DNA from: Oscillospiraceae bacterium
GTDB taxonomy: Bacteria; Bacillota; Clostridia; Oscillospirales; CAG-272
Length of the DNA: 44,840 nt
Direction of reading: 5' to 3'
Assembly: GCA_015063385.1 (NCBI GenBank)
Contig: SVUG01000015.1
Coordinates: forward strand, 1 to 44,840
The notes below the pieces were generated by a model. The model was not told the origin of the DNA, did no database searches, and saw only the letters and a program-made list of their open reading frames with translations. This document shows positions 19,078-28,154 of this stretch, piece by piece. A program made the translations under genes and the position numbers. The number at the start of each line of letters is the position of its first letter. Position 1 is the stretch's first letter.

Positions 19078-20100
19078 ATGAAAGAAAAAATTCTTACCAC
19101 AAAAAAGAACGGCATGGCTATGATGCTCCTTACAATTCTTCTTATAATCGCTTCATTTGCCGTGCTTATTTACGGTGCAATCCTTAGCGACGATATAGCC
19201 CCCTCACCTCTCCTTTTCGTAGGTCTGGTGCTGGTATGTATCACCTGGATTCCCCTGCTCGGTCTGAAGATTCTTAAGCCTCAGGAGGCGCTCGTTCTTA
19301 CCCTGTTCGGCAAGTACGTCGGTACTATCAAGGGCGACGGCTTCTACTGGGTAAACCCCTTCTGCACAGGCTTCAACCCCGCTGCAAAGACCAAGCTTAA
19401 CCAGAGCGGTGACGTTATGCAGGCGGCTTCTCTGTTCTCCGTCACAGAGAACGGTGGCACGAGCAACGTGACGATCACCACCGAATCCAACAAGATTTCT
19501 CTCAAGGTTATGACTCTCAACAACAGCCGTCAGAAGATTAACGACTGCCTCGGCAACCCCGTGGAAATCGGAATTGCAGTTATCTGGCGTGTCGTTGATA
19601 CCGCGGCAGCAGTATTTAACGTAGACAACTACAAGGAATTCCTTTCCCTGCAGTGTGACAGCGCGCTTCGCAACGTAGTAAGAATTTACCCCTATGACGT
19701 AGCTCCCGGTGTCGATACCACGGGTGACGGCATAGCCGACGAGGGCAGCCTTCGTGGTTCAAGCGAGGTTGTTGCAGCAAGAATTCGTGACGAGATTCAG
19801 TCCAGAGTCAACGAAGCGGGCATAGAAATTATCGAAGCCAGAATCACCTACCTTGCATACGCACCTGAAATTGCAGCCGTAATGCTCCAGCGCCAGCAGG
19901 CATCAGCAATAATCGATGCAAGAAGAATGATCGTTGACGGTGCTGTGGGAATGGTCGAGATGGCTCTTGAGCGTCTTGCCGAAAATGATACCGTCAAGCT
20001 TGACGAGGAAAGAAAAGCGGCTATGGTTTCCAATCTTCTCGTTGTTCTTTGCGGAAATAAGGACGCGCAGCCTGTCGTTAACTCAGGCTCTATATATTGA
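19078..20100 (+). CDS. SPFH/Band 7 domain membrane protein
   Basis: SPFH-superfamily protein of 340 aa. Two N-terminal hydrophobic segments (about residues 13-36 and 42-66) form a membrane anchor. The SPFH domain follows, starting LKPQEALVLTLFGKYVG, with the coiled-coil-prone helix AAVMLQRQQASAIIDARRMIV near residue 265. SPFH proteins form membrane microdomain scaffolds or multimeric cages (family knowledge). The codons favour AAC and TTC, like the ribosomal genes here, suggesting strong expression. An RHH gene follows within 2 bp. The specific role is unknown. Confidence 0.88.
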   Translation: MKEKILTTKKNGMAMMLLTILLIIASFAVLIYGAILSDDIAPSPLLFVGLVLVCITWIPLLGLKILKPQEALVLTLFGKYVGTIKGDGFYWVNPFCTGFNPAAKTKLNQSGDVMQAASLFSVTENGGTSNVTITTESNKISLKVMTLNNSRQKINDCLGNPVEIGIAVIWRVVDTAAAVFNVDNYKEFLSLQCDSALRNVVRIYPYDVAPGVDTTGDGIADEGSLRGSSEVVAARIRDEIQSRVNEAGIEIIEARITYLAYAPEIAAVMLQRQQASAIIDARRMIVDGAVGMVEMALERLAENDTVKLDEERKAAMVSNLLVVLCGNKDAQPVVNSGSIY

Positions 20101-20102
20101 TA

Positions 20103-20291
20103 ATGAAGGATTCGCAGGATAACGCAAAAAAGCAGATTCCGCTGCGCCTATCGGCAAAGCTGTACGCCGCACTTGCAAAATGGGCGGAAGACGATTTCCG
20201 TTCCATAAACGGACAGATAGAATATCTCCTTACCGAGTGCGTCAAGAAGCGCGGTGTCAATCTTGCTGACAAGGAAGATGAATCCAAATAA
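20103..20291 (+). CDS. Arc-like ribbon-helix-helix DNA-binding protein
   Basis: Small protein of 62 aa. The segment KQIPLRLSAKLYAALAKWAEDDFRS, then INGQIEYLLTEC, matches the strand-helix-helix layout of Arc/MetJ-type repressors, which bind as dimers on short tandem palindromes (family knowledge). The ATG at 20103 is two bases after the SPFH stop; a TTG at 20097 overlapping that stop (TTGA) is an alternative start. With no strong SD, translation is probably coupled. It is often found next to SPFH genes. Likely autoregulator through the tandem operator at 19029-19049 (inference). Confidence 0.85.
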   Translation: MKDSQDNAKKQIPLRLSAKLYAALAKWAEDDFRSINGQIEYLLTECVKKRGVNLADKEDESK

Positions 20292-20452
20292 TTACCATTT
20301 TTAAGTATTTATTTTGAGGCAGTATGTTTTTTAACCGATTTAATGCTTAAAAAGATACCTATGCCTAAAGGCGCTGTGACCGCAACTCGTCGCAGCGCCT
20401 TTTTTATTTTATTATAAGTAAATATTTTTTTGATATTTTTTTAAATTTGCTA
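20292..20452 (+). other. spacer after the SPFH/RHH operon
   Basis: AT-rich spacer with no gene. It contains a weak imperfect repeat (TTTTTAAGTATT, then AATGCTTAAAAA) and the operon terminator at 20367-20410. Confidence 0.5.
20367..20410 (+). terminator. terminator of the SPFH/RHH operon
   Basis: AAGGCGCTG pairs with CAGCGCCTT, extended inside by GAC/GTC after one mismatch, followed by TTTTTATTTTA. Confidence 0.88.
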
Positions 20453-20481
20453 TTGACAAACGGTTAAAGTAGTGTTATAAT
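20453..20481 (+). promoter_or_regulatory. promoter of ylxM-ffh-rpsP-khpA
   Basis: Perfect consensus: TTGACA (20453-20458), 17-bp spacer, TATAAT (20476-20481). Confidence 0.93.
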
Positions 20482-20502
20482 TGTAAAGCAATTTACTTTA
20501 CA
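20482..20502. promoter_or_regulatory. inverted repeat at the ylxM transcription start
   Basis: TGTAAAG-7 bp-CTTTACA begins at the base after the -10 element and spans the expected start site. It looks like a repressor operator or a 5'-end hairpin. The binding protein is unknown; YlxM itself is an HTH protein and would be a candidate. Confidence 0.55.
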
Positions 20503-20525
20503 CCATTTTTAAGGCGGAGTTTTTT

Positions 20526-20897
20526 ATGTTTGAAAAGAACATGAGATTTGTATATCTGCTTGATTTTTACGCCGAGCTGCTCGACGAGCACGTAAGAGGC
20601 GTTATGAGAGCTTATTACGAGGACGATCTTTCTCTCGCCGAGATTGCCGAGGACGTTGGTATTTCAAGACAAGGCGTAAGGCATCTTATCAAAAAGGGTG
20701 AGGAGCAGCTTGATTTCTTTGAGGCTAGGCTTGGACTTGCCAAAAGGGATGAGGAGCTCTTTGAAATTTGCAAAACTATAAGGAGCATCAGCGAGCACCT
20801 TGCAAAAAGCGAGGACTTCTCTGCTGACTCAAAGGAGCTTCTGAATATTTCGGAGGCTATAATGAAAGGAAACCAAGATGTTCGGGAATCTAACTGA
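20526..20897 (+). CDS. ylxM: YlxM/p13-family helix-turn-helix protein
   Basis: 123 aa. The N-terminal region resembles a sigma-factor region 4 type HTH (LSLAEIAEDVGISRQGVRHLIKKGE, about residues 37-60). YlxM is encoded before ffh in many Bacillota and has been linked to SRP function or regulation (family knowledge). The gene overlaps the ffh start by 20 bp, implying translational coupling. AAGGCGGAG precedes its ATG. Confidence 0.92.
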   Translation: MFEKNMRFVYLLDFYAELLDEHVRGVMRAYYEDDLSLAEIAEDVGISRQGVRHLIKKGEEQLDFFEARLGLAKRDEELFEICKTIRSISEHLAKSEDFSADSKELLNISEAIMKGNQDVRESN

Positions 20898-22206
20898 AAA
20901 GCTGGCTAACGCTTTCAAGAAATTTCGGAACAAGGGAAAGCTCACCGAGGCTGACGTCAAGGAGGGTATGCGCGAGGTTAAGCTCGCTCTGCTTGAGGCT
21001 GACGTTAACTTTAAGGTAGTTAAGAATTTCGTACAATCGGTCACCGAGCGTGCGGTTGGCTCAGAGGTGCTTGAGAGTCTTCTGCCCGCACAGCAGATAG
21101 TTAAGATAGTCAACGAGGAGCTCATCGCTTTGATGGGCGGCGAAACACCCAAGATAAATATCAGTCCAAAGCCACCGACCGTTATTATGATGGTAGGTCT
21201 GCAGGGTGCAGGTAAAACGACTCACGCGGGTAAAATCGCCAATATGTACAAGCAAAAGAGCAAGAATCCCCTGCTCGTTGCCTGCGACGTATATAGACCT
21301 GCCGCGGTTGACCAGCTGAAAATCGTTGGTGAAACGATTGGAATCCCCGTCTTCTCGATGGGCACGAAGATTTCCCCTGTTGAAATTGCAAAGGCGGGCG
21401 TTGAGCACGCAAAGAAAAACGGTCACGATATGGTTATCGTGGACACCGCAGGCCGTCTCCACATTGACGAGGAGCTGATGGCAGAGCTCGTTAATATCAA
21501 ATCAAGCGTACAGCCCTCGGAGATACTTCTTGTAGTTGACGCTATGACCGGTCAGGACGCGGTAAACGTAGCAAAATCCTTTAACGACCTTCTTGACATC
21601 ACCGGTGTCGTACTTACCAAAATGGACGGTGACACGCGAGGCGGTGCCGCACTCTCTGTAAAATATATTACGGGCAAGCCTATTAAGTTTATCGGTACGG
21701 GCGAGAAGCTTGACGCAATCGAGCTATTCCACCCCGACAGAATGGCATCGAGAATACTTGGTATGGGTGACATTCTCTCGCTTATTGAAAAGGCGGAGGC
21801 GGCATACGACGAAAAGAACGCACGCGAGATGGAGCGCAAAATGCGTGAGCAGACCTTCTCTCTCGAGGACTTCCTCGATCAGCTGCGTCAGCTCAAGAAG
21901 ATGGGTAATCTCGATCAGATACTCGCTATGATGCCCGGTGTTAACGCTGGGTCTCTCAAAAACGCGGAGATTGACGAAAAGCAGATGGCACGCATCGAGG
22001 CAATGATACTCTCGATGACACCCGAGGAGCGCTTGAAGCCCGAAATTATTAACGGCGCAAGGCGCAAAAGAATTGCCAAGGGCAGCGGCTGCACGGTCGA
22101 GGACCTCAACAAGCTACTCAAGCAGTTTGAGCAAATGAAGAAGATGATGAAGCAGCTTACGGGCAAGAATGCGCGCAAGATGTTTGGCAGACGTCTTCCC
22201 TTTTAA
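20878..22206 (+). CDS. ffh: signal recognition particle protein Ffh
   Basis: SRP54 homologue, 442 aa. The NG domain carries G1 GLQGAGKTT (107-115), [21 protein letters not shown] and TKMDGDTRGGA. The methionine-rich M domain begins near residue 325 and contains GSGCTVEDLNKLLKQFEQMKK, the RNA- and signal-binding part. The start at 20878 has AAAGGAAA upstream. It partners with the FtsY encoded at 4231-5136. Confidence 0.97.
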   Translation: MFGNLTEKLANAFKKFRNKGKLTEADVKEGMREVKLALLEADVNFKVVKNFVQSVTERAVGSEVLESLLPAQQIVKIVNEELIALMGGETPKINISPKPPTVIMMVGLQGAGKTTHAGKIANMYKQKSKNPLLVACDVYRPAAVDQLKIVGETIGIPVFSMGTKISPVEIAKAGVEHAKKNGHDMVIVDTAGRLHIDEELMAELVNIKSSVQPSEILLVVDAMTGQDAVNVAKSFNDLLDITGVVLTKMDGDTRGGAALSVKYITGKPIKFIGTGEKLDAIELFHPDRMASRILGMGDILSLIEKAEAAYDEKNAREMERKMREQTFSLEDFLDQLRQLKKMGNLDQILAMMPGVNAGSLKNAEIDEKQMARIEAMILSMTPEERLKPEIINGARRKRIAKGSGCTVEDLNKLLKQFEQMKKMMKQLTGKNARKMFGRRLPF

Positions 22207-22259
22207 TTAGATTTTAAAAACAAAAAAATAAATTATTCAATTTTTGGAGGAAAAAGAAA

Positions 22260-22505
22260 ATGGCAGTTAAAATCAGACTTACCAGAATGGGCAAGAAGAA
22301 GCACCCCTTCTACCGCGTTGTTGTTGCGGATCAGAGAGCTCGTCGTGACGGTGCTCCTATCGAGGAGATCGGCTACTACAACCCCATGACCAACCCTGCT
22401 GAGATCAAGATCGACGCAGAAAAGGCTAACAAGTGGCTTGCTAACGGCGCTCAGCCCACTGATACTGTTAGAGCTCTTCTCAAGAAGAGTGAAATCATTA
22501 AGTAA
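22260..22505 (+). CDS. rpsP: 30S ribosomal protein S16
   Basis: 81 aa, full length. It begins [24 protein letters not shown], the family signature. A strong GGAGG lies upstream. It sits between ffh and khpA, as in most Bacillota. Confidence 0.98.
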   Translation: MAVKIRLTRMGKKKHPFYRVVVADQRARRDGAPIEEIGYYNPMTNPAEIKIDAEKANKWLANGAQPTDTVRALLKKSEIIK

Positions 22506-22528
22506 TTCCAAAAGCACGGGTAACCGAA

Positions 22529-22762
22529 ATGAACTTTAAGGAAATACTTACCAACATCGCTCGCGCTATTGTTGACAATCCTGATGCAGTCGTGGTTGAG
22601 GAAACTATTGACGGCGACGATATTGAGCTCGTGCTCACAGTTGCCGAAGGTGACACCGGTATGGTTATCGGTCGCCACGGAAGAATTGCTAAGGCTATCC
22701 GCCAGATCATGAAGGCGGCAGCAAATACCTGCGGCAAGCACGTTACTGTTGAAATCAGATAA
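22529..22762 (+). CDS. khpA: KH-domain RNA-binding protein KhpA
   Basis: 77 aa, a single KH domain with the GXXG loop as GRHG within MVIGRHGRIAKAIRQ. KhpA pairs with KhpB (Jag) and influences cell division and RNA fate in Gram-positives (family knowledge). It is the last gene of the operon; rimM, trmD and rplS, which usually follow, are absent and a terminator comes directly after. Confidence 0.94.
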   Translation: MNFKEILTNIARAIVDNPDAVVVEETIDGDDIELVLTVAEGDTGMVIGRHGRIAKAIRQIMKAAANTCGKHVTVEIR

Positions 22763-22767
22763 CGATA

Positions 22768-22800
22768 AAAGAGGCTTCTTTTGAGGCCTCTTTTTATTTT
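22768..22800 (+). terminator. terminator of ylxM-ffh-rpsP-khpA
   Basis: AAAGAGGC pairs with GCCTCTTT, followed by TTTATTTTAT, six bases after the khpA stop. Confidence 0.9.
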
Positions 22801-22811
22801 ATAAATGTCAC

Positions 22812-22840
22812 TTGAATTTATTTAATCAATATTGTATAAT
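22812..22840 (+). promoter_or_regulatory. promoter of glpK
   Basis: TTGAAT (22812-22817), 17-bp spacer, TATAAT (22835-22840). No cre-like or GlpP-type antiterminator hairpin is evident in the short leader. Confidence 0.85.
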
Positions 22841-22870
22841 ATAATTAAATAATGATTTAGGAGGCTGCTT

Positions 22871-24358
22871 ATGAAAAAATATATAATGGCGCTCGACCAA
22901 GGTACGACCAGCTCAAGATGTATTATATTTGACAAGGGCGGAAATATCATCAGCGTCGTTCAGCGCGAATTTCCTCAGATATTCCCTCGCGAGGGCTGGG
23001 TTGAGCACGATCCAATGATAATATGGTCTACGCAGATTGCAGCTTGCACCGAGGCGCTTCTTAAAATCGGTGGCTCGTGGGATGAGATATACGGCATAGG
23101 CATCACCAACCAGCGTGAAACAGTCGTTGTCTGGGATAGAGAAAGCGGCGTACCGATTTATAACGCTATCGTTTGGCAGTGCCGCAGAACCGCAGATCGC
23201 TGCCAAGAGCTTTCGGAAATGGGACTTGCTAAAACTATAAAGCAAAAAACCGGACTGCTTCTTGACCCGTACTTCTCTGCCTCAAAGGCTGAATGGATTC
23301 TCAATAACGTCGAGGGTGCAAGAGAAAGGGCAGAGCGCGGCGAGCTTTGCTTTGGTACTATAGACACTTGGCTGATTTACAATCTCACAGGTGGAAAGGT
23401 GCATGCAACCGATTATTCAAACGCATCGAGAACCATGCTCTTTAATATCAATACGCTTGAGTGGGACGACGAGCTTCTCGGTATATTCAATATTCCAAAA
23501 TCCATGCTCCCCGAGGTTCTTCCCTCCTCTCATATATTCGGCTACACCGACAAGGGACTGCTCGGTGCTGAAATCGCCATTGGCGGTGTTGCCGGCGACC
23601 AACAGGCAGCGCTTTTCGGTCAATGCTGCTATAACGAGGGCGAGTTAAAAAACACCTACGGCACGGGTGCATTCCTGCTTATGAATATAGGCGATAAGCC
23701 TAAAATCAACGATTCAGGTCTTATAACCACTATTGCTTGGGGACTCGACGGAAAGGTCACCTACGCCTTTGAGGGCTCGGTGTTCGTCTGCGGTGCTGCT
23801 ATACAGTGGCTTCGTGACGGTATGCGAGTCATCGAATCTGCCGCTGACAGCGAGTATTACGCATCAAAGGTCAAGGATTCGGGCGGAGTTATCGTCGTTC
23901 CTGCCTTCCAGGGACTCGGCGCTCCTTATTGGGACCCCTATGCACGCGGAATGATTATCGGTCTTACGCGTGCTACTAGCAAGTATCACATAATAAGGGC
24001 AACCATTGAATCTATGGCTTATCAGACTGCCGACGTTATCGACCTTATGGAGAAAAACGCGTCAATTAAGGTCAGCGAGCTTGCTGTTGACGGTGGCGCA
24101 TCTGCCAACAATCTCTTGCTTTCATTCCAAGCGGATATACTCGGTATTCCGATTCTTCGCCCCGAATGTATTGAAACGACAGCACTTGGTGCTGCATACC
24201 TCGCAGGACTTGCGACGGGCGCTTATTCCTCTCTTGACGAGGTTAAAAAGAACCGTTCTATTGAGAAAAAGGTATTGCCCGAAAGGGACACCGAGTGGCG
24301 CAATGAAAAGCTCACTCTCTGGCGCAGAGCCGTTGAGAGATGCCTTAACTGGAAATAA
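22871..24358 (+). CDS. glpK: glycerol kinase
   Basis: 495 aa, FGGY carbohydrate kinase family, phosphorylates glycerol to glycerol-3-phosphate with ATP. The N-terminus has LDQGTTSSR (phosphate-binding), then GWVEHDP, and the second ATPase lobe has [15 protein letters not shown] and [10 protein letters not shown]. The start has AGGAGG nine bases upstream. It is a single-gene unit between its own promoter and terminator, without glpF or glpD. Its product is also the acceptor for the PlsX/PlsY route, so it could feed lipid synthesis. Confidence 0.96.
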   Translation: MKKYIMALDQGTTSSRCIIFDKGGNIISVVQREFPQIFPREGWVEHDPMIIWSTQIAACTEALLKIGGSWDEIYGIGITNQRETVVVWDRESGVPIYNAIVWQCRRTADRCQELSEMGLAKTIKQKTGLLLDPYFSASKAEWILNNVEGARERAERGELCFGTIDTWLIYNLTGGKVHATDYSNASRTMLFNINTLEWDDELLGIFNIPKSMLPEVLPSSHIFGYTDKGLLGAEIAIGGVAGDQQAALFGQCCYNEGELKNTYGTGAFLLMNIGDKPKINDSGLITTIAWGLDGKVTYAFEGSVFVCGAAIQWLRDGMRVIESAADSEYYASKVKDSGGVIVVPAFQGLGAPYWDPYARGMIIGLTRATSKYHIIRATIESMAYQTADVIDLMEKNASIKVSELAVDGGASANNLLLSFQADILGIPILRPECIETTALGAAYLAGLATGAYSSLDEVKKNRSIEKKVLPERDTEWRNEKLTLWRRAVERCLNWK

Positions 24359-24362
24359 TATT

Positions 24363-24396
24363 AAATGCCGCAGAGCGAATTCTGCGGCATTTTTTC
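24363..24396 (+). terminator. terminator of glpK
   Basis: AAATGCCGCAGA pairs with TCTGCGGCATTT, followed by TTTTC. It lies between the convergent glpK and rsmA genes and may serve both. Confidence 0.9.
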
Positions 24397-24405
24397 TTAG
24401 GTTTT

Positions 24406-25281
24406 TTAGATTTTTGCTGTTTTATTCATTTCAAAAAGTGCATTTGAGAGATTGGCAAAGTCCTCGCACGAAAGGCGCTCGCCTCTTATTTTTGAGTCAA
24501 ATCCGCACCTGCTGATAGCAGCGGCAATCTGCTCCTTTGTAAATTTACCGAGTCCTGCGCAAAGGGCATTCTCAAGCGTTTTTCTTCTCATTTCAAACGC
24601 CGCCCTGATGCAGCCTCTGAAAAGCGTCTCGTCCTTAATATCGTAAGGACACTTGTCGTACAAATCAATTCTCACGACAGCGCTGTCAACCTTCGGTGCG
24701 GGTATAAAGCAGCCGGCAGACACCTTGAAAAGCTTTCTTACACTTCCATAATACGCAAGCACGGCAGTAATAGCACCGTAATCCGAGCTTCCCGGCTTTG
24801 CGGCAAGGCGAGCCGCTACCTCGTTTTGCACCATTACCGTAATCGTCGAGAATTTCACACCCGACTCGAGCAGGTGCATAAGAATTGGCGTAGTGATGTA
24901 ATACGGCAGATTAGCGCAGACAGAGACAGGCATCCCCTCTGAATGCTCTGCTATAAGCGCGGCAATATCCACCTTCATAATATCCTCGTTTATTACTGTG
25001 ATATTGTCAAAATCAGCGAGAGTTTTCGACAGCACGGGAATGAGCCCCTTGTCAATCTCAACTGCCACTACCTTTTTGTAGCGCATAGCAAGCTCCTGCG
25101 TAAGACAGCCAATGCCTGGTCCGATTTCGAGTATCATTCTCTCACTGCTATCCGCGCAATTATCTGCAATATCCTCCGGGATTATTCTGTTCGTCAGGAA
25201 ATTCTGTCCAAAATCCTTGCGGAAGGTGATGCCTGCATCAGCCATAACCGATTTTATAACAGAAAGATTACAAAGATCCAT
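24406..25281 (-). CDS. rsmA: 16S rRNA dimethyladenosine transferase RsmA (KsgA)
   Basis: 291 aa. It dimethylates the two adjacent adenosines of helix 45 of 16S rRNA, a late 30S maturation step. The N-terminal KDFGQNFL motif, SAM-binding LEIGPGIGCLT and catalytic NLPYYITTPI are all present. I chose ATG at 25281, with AAGGAG seven bases upstream; a longer frame to 25308 would run into the tRNA-Thr terminator hairpin. Confidence 0.96.
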   Translation of the reverse strand: MDLCNLSVIKSVMADAGITFRKDFGQNFLTNRIIPEDIADNCADSSERMILEIGPGIGCLTQELAMRYKKVVAVEIDKGLIPVLSKTLADFDNITVINEDIMKVDIAALIAEHSEGMPVSVCANLPYYITTPILMHLLESGVKFSTITVMVQNEVAARLAAKPGSSDYGAITAVLAYYGSVRKLFKVSAGCFIPAPKVDSAVVRIDLYDKCPYDIKDETLFRGCIRAAFEMRRKTLENALCAGLGKFTKEQIAAAISRCGFDSKIRGERLSCEDFANLSNALFEMNKTAKI

Positions 25282-25297
25282 ATAATACTCCTTGAAA

Positions 25298-25327
25298 TAA
25301 AAAAGCACTTCGTCTGAAGTGCTTTTT
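25298..25327 (-). terminator. terminator of tRNA-Thr
   Basis: On the minus strand AAAAAGCACTTC pairs with GAAGTGCTTTTT, followed by more T. It lies between tRNA-Thr and rsmA, so rsmA needs read-through or another promoter. Confidence 0.88.
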
Positions 25328-25329
25328 CG

Positions 25330-25405
25330 TGGAGCTGGTGACCGGACTTGAACCGGTGACCTGTTGATTACGAATCAACTGCTCTACCAACTGAGCCACA
25401 CCAGC
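25330..25405 (-). tRNA. tRNA-Thr (anticodon CGT)
   Basis: Acceptor GCTGGTG pairs with CACCAGC, discriminator T, encoded CCA at 25330-25332. The anticodon stem-loop TTGATTCGTAATCAA gives CGT for threonine. Monocistronic, with its own promoter and terminator. Confidence 0.97.
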
Positions 25406-25417
25406 AATTACCTAGTT

Positions 25418-25446
25418 ATTTTATCATTTTTACAGCTATTTGTCAA
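25418..25446 (-). promoter_or_regulatory. promoter of tRNA-Thr
   Basis: Minus strand TTGACA (25441-25446), 17-bp spacer, TAAAAT (25418-25423), starting a few bases before the tRNA. Confidence 0.88.
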
Positions 25447-25474
25447 TAGGTTTTTGAAAAAACTTAATTGTTTT

Positions 25475-25502
25475 GTCCTGCGCAGCTTAAGTTGCGCAGG
25501 AC
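25475..25502. repeat. 28-bp near-perfect palindrome after the calcium ATPase gene
   Basis: GTCCTGCGCA...TGCGCAGGAC with an AGCTTAAGTT-like centre; 26 of 28 positions are self-complementary. It lies 5 bp past the ATPase stop. It has no adjoining T-run on the minus strand, though a T-run occurs about 17 bases further on, so it may be a weak terminator, an mRNA 3'-stabiliser or a protein site. Confidence 0.55.
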
Positions 25503-25507
25503 TTGCT

Positions 25508-28099
25508 TTATTTCAACTTATATAACAGTCGTCTTAGCATATCAAAAGGAACTACTGTTGCGGCTAAAAGTATTACGAACGTCAATTCGGGTAGATAAAG
25601 AGGAACGCACCGAAACACCTCTCCACCGAAATATATCATACATATCTGTATCATCGAAATCAGAAGCATTATGAAAATAAACGGCTTATTCTTCCCTATA
25701 TTTGAAAGCACCCACAGTCTTTCACATCTCGCAAGAAAGCAATTAAATATTCCTGCGAAAATAAACAGGGCGTAAAACGCCGTGTAAAATCTGTCGGGTG
25801 ACTCGCTTACACGATAAATGCTCCGAACGGTCGGGGCGGTCAGGAAGACGATGCAAAGAATAAGCGTATACGCACCTATAATGAAAATCTGATGCAAAAG
25901 CTCGCGCGATAGTATCGGCTCATCGCGGCGCTTGGGTGGCTCATGCATATAATAATCGAGCGCCGGCTCGCCCGCAAAGGCAAGACCACCCAGTGTGTCC
26001 ATAATTATATTAACCCAAAGCATCTGAATTATGGTTATGGGGGTATCAATGCCGATAAACTGACCGATTAGCGATACTCCGCATGCAGCAAGATTCATAA
26101 TCAGCTGGAAGGTAATGAACTTTCGTATAGATTTAAAAATAGTTCTACCGTAAAGCACCGTCTTGGAAATCGCCGTAAAGCTGTTATCGAGAATTACTAT
26201 ATCAGACGCGCTTTTTGCTATATCCGTACCGCTGCCCATTGCAAATCCAACGTCAGCAAGCTTAAGCGATGGGGCATCGTTTATTCCGTCCCCCGTCATT
26301 CCAACGACAAGGTTTAGTTCTCCCGCTAGCCTAACAAGTCGCGTTTTGTCCTGTGGGAGAGCTCGCGAAACAACGCGTATTTTGGGTAAAACAGCCTTGA
26401 TTTCGGCATCGGTCATTTTGTGCAGCTCATCGCTGGTGACAACTATATGCCCTGCGCGTTCATTGAAAATGCCGCACTCCTTGGCAATAGCCGATGCGGT
26501 CTCCTTGCCGTCTCCCGTTATCATAACCGTCTGAATTCCGGCGCGAGTGACCGCCTTTACCGCATCAGCGACACCAACTCTGATTTTATCCTTCATCACT
26601 ATCAGCGCAATAAAGGTAAGGCTTCCCACCTCGCCCCCTTGTGCAGCGGCAACGCCTATAACTCTCTCGCCCCTGCCGACCGCATTTGAGAACTCCGCAT
26701 ATACGCGTCTCTGGTCAAACAGTACTCTCTCGCCGTTTGCATTTATTGCATACTTCGACGCACCGAGAATCAATTCTGCCGCACCTTTTATCAAGGAAAT
26801 TCCATTTTTAAAGGTGACGGAGGATATTTTTCTCTCACTGCTGAACGGAAGCTTTTCGAGGATTTCAGCCTCCTCGACGCTCTCGCCCATGAAGAACTCA
26901 AATATCGCCCTATCGGTAGCATTTCCACCGCTCAGCTCACCGCCGTCACAGACAACGTCTGTGTTATATTTTGCCGATAGATTTAGTAAATCGTATATCT
27001 TTTTGTTTTTTTTCAGTGCAGATAGGCTTTTATAGCTTTCACCTACGGTGATAATTTTTTCGCATTGTGGTCTGCCGTAAGTAATAGTTCCCGTCTTGTC
27101 GGTGAAAAGAATATTCATAGAGCCCGCGGTTTCTATACCAACCAGCTTTTTAACCAAAATGCTGTCAGATAGCATTCTTTTCATATTCGCGGAAAGCACC
27201 ACGGTAATCATCATAGGCAGCCCCTCGGGCGCTGCAACCACCACCACGGTTATCATAAGAGTCAGTGCCCGAATCAAAATGGAAAATACGTTTTGGGGGT
27301 CACAAAAAGATGCAATTATACGTTCTGCCTCAAAATTATTGTCTAAAATGAAAGAATTGAATAAAAACGTTATACCAACGAAGCCTGCGACAACGTATCC
27401 TATCTTGCTTATCTGCTCCGCCAATTTACCGAGCCTGAGCTTCAAGGGACTCTCGCGCGTTTCTGTTTGAACGTCCTTTGCAACCATACCATAATAGGTC
27501 GCACCGCCGACACGCTCAACCTTCATTATTGCATTTCCGTCTGTTATAAGAGAGCCGCGAAAAACCCTGGAGCTCGACGTTAAATCCCAGCCTGAGTCAT
27601 TACCCGTCGTCTTTATACATTCGGCGCTCTCACCGTTCAGCGCAGATTGGTCAACGCTTATTTTTCCGCTTATTATTCTGCCGTCTGCCTGAATCTTCTC
27701 GCCTGAAAAGAGGTAAATGACGTCGCCTACGACGATTTCACTCGCAGGTATTCGCATTATACTGTCGTTTCTCAAAACGCTGACCTGCGTGCCTCCCACG
27801 TCCGCCTCGATTTTTTCAAATGCTCGCTCGCTTCTGTATTCGGAAGCAGTGGAAACGGTAGTCGATAGCAAAATAGCGGCAATAATACCGCCTATTTCAA
27901 TAAAATTGCAGTGTCCAAAGCTGAATAATATCTGTACCCCCAGTGCAATAAGCAGGATTCTTATTATAGGGTCGCAAAGATTCTCGATAAACCTTTTAAA
28001 AAATCCTTTTTTCTTTTCTTTCTTCAGACTGTTATCTCCGTGAAGCTCCAGCGACCTCTTAGCCTCTTCTGTTGTCAGCCCTTTTATTCTGCTTGTCAT
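25508..28099 (-). CDS. calcium-transporting P-type ATPase, PMCA-like
   Basis: 863 aa, P2-type cation ATPase that would expel calcium from the cytoplasm. The phosphorylated aspartate is D334 in DKTGT. TGES-type motif appears as LNGESAE, the hinge as TGDGINDAP. The M4 motif is PEGLPMMI, and M6 has LWVNIIMDTLGG with the Asn and Asp ligands of plasma-membrane type pumps, arguing for calcium. About ten membrane segments are predictable. It is preceded by AGGAG. It lies downstream of the structured RNA at 28156-28394 and its terminator, so it may be read from there or from an undetected promoter. Confidence 0.9.
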   Translation of the reverse strand: MTSRIKGLTTEEAKRSLELHGDNSLKKEKKKGFFKRFIENLCDPIIRILLIALGVQILFSFGHCNFIEIGGIIAAILLSTTVSTASEYRSERAFEKIEADVGGTQVSVLRNDSIMRIPASEIVVGDVIYLFSGEKIQADGRIISGKISVDQSALNGESAECIKTTGNDSGWDLTSSSRVFRGSLITDGNAIMKVERVGGATYYGMVAKDVQTETRESPLKLRLGKLAEQISKIGYVVAGFVGITFLFNSFILDNNFEAERIIASFCDPQNVFSILIRALTLMITVVVVAAPEGLPMMITVVLSANMKRMLSDSILVKKLVGIETAGSMNILFTDKTGTITYGRPQCEKIITVGESYKSLSALKKNKKIYDLLNLSAKYNTDVVCDGGELSGGNATDRAIFEFFMGESVEEAEILEKLPFSSERKISSVTFKNGISLIKGAAELILGASKYAINANGERVLFDQRRVYAEFSNAVGRGERVIGVAAAQGGEVGSLTFIALIVMKDKIRVGVADAVKAVTRAGIQTVMITGDGKETASAIAKECGIFNERAGHIVVTSDELHKMTDAEIKAVLPKIRVVSRALPQDKTRLVRLAGELNLVVGMTGDGINDAPSLKLADVGFAMGSGTDIAKSASDIVILDNSFTAISKTVLYGRTIFKSIRKFITFQLIMNLAACGVSLIGQFIGIDTPITIIQMLWVNIIMDTLGGLAFAGEPALDYYMHEPPKRRDEPILSRELLHQIFIIGAYTLILCIVFLTAPTVRSIYRVSESPDRFYTAFYALFIFAGIFNCFLARCERLWVLSNIGKNKPFIFIMLLISMIQICMIYFGGEVFRCVPLYLPELTFVILLAATVVPFDMLRRLLYKLK

Positions 28100-28154
28100 T
28101 TTATTCTCCTATCGCACTTTGATATATAAATATATGTTAATGCTCAAGAGAAAA

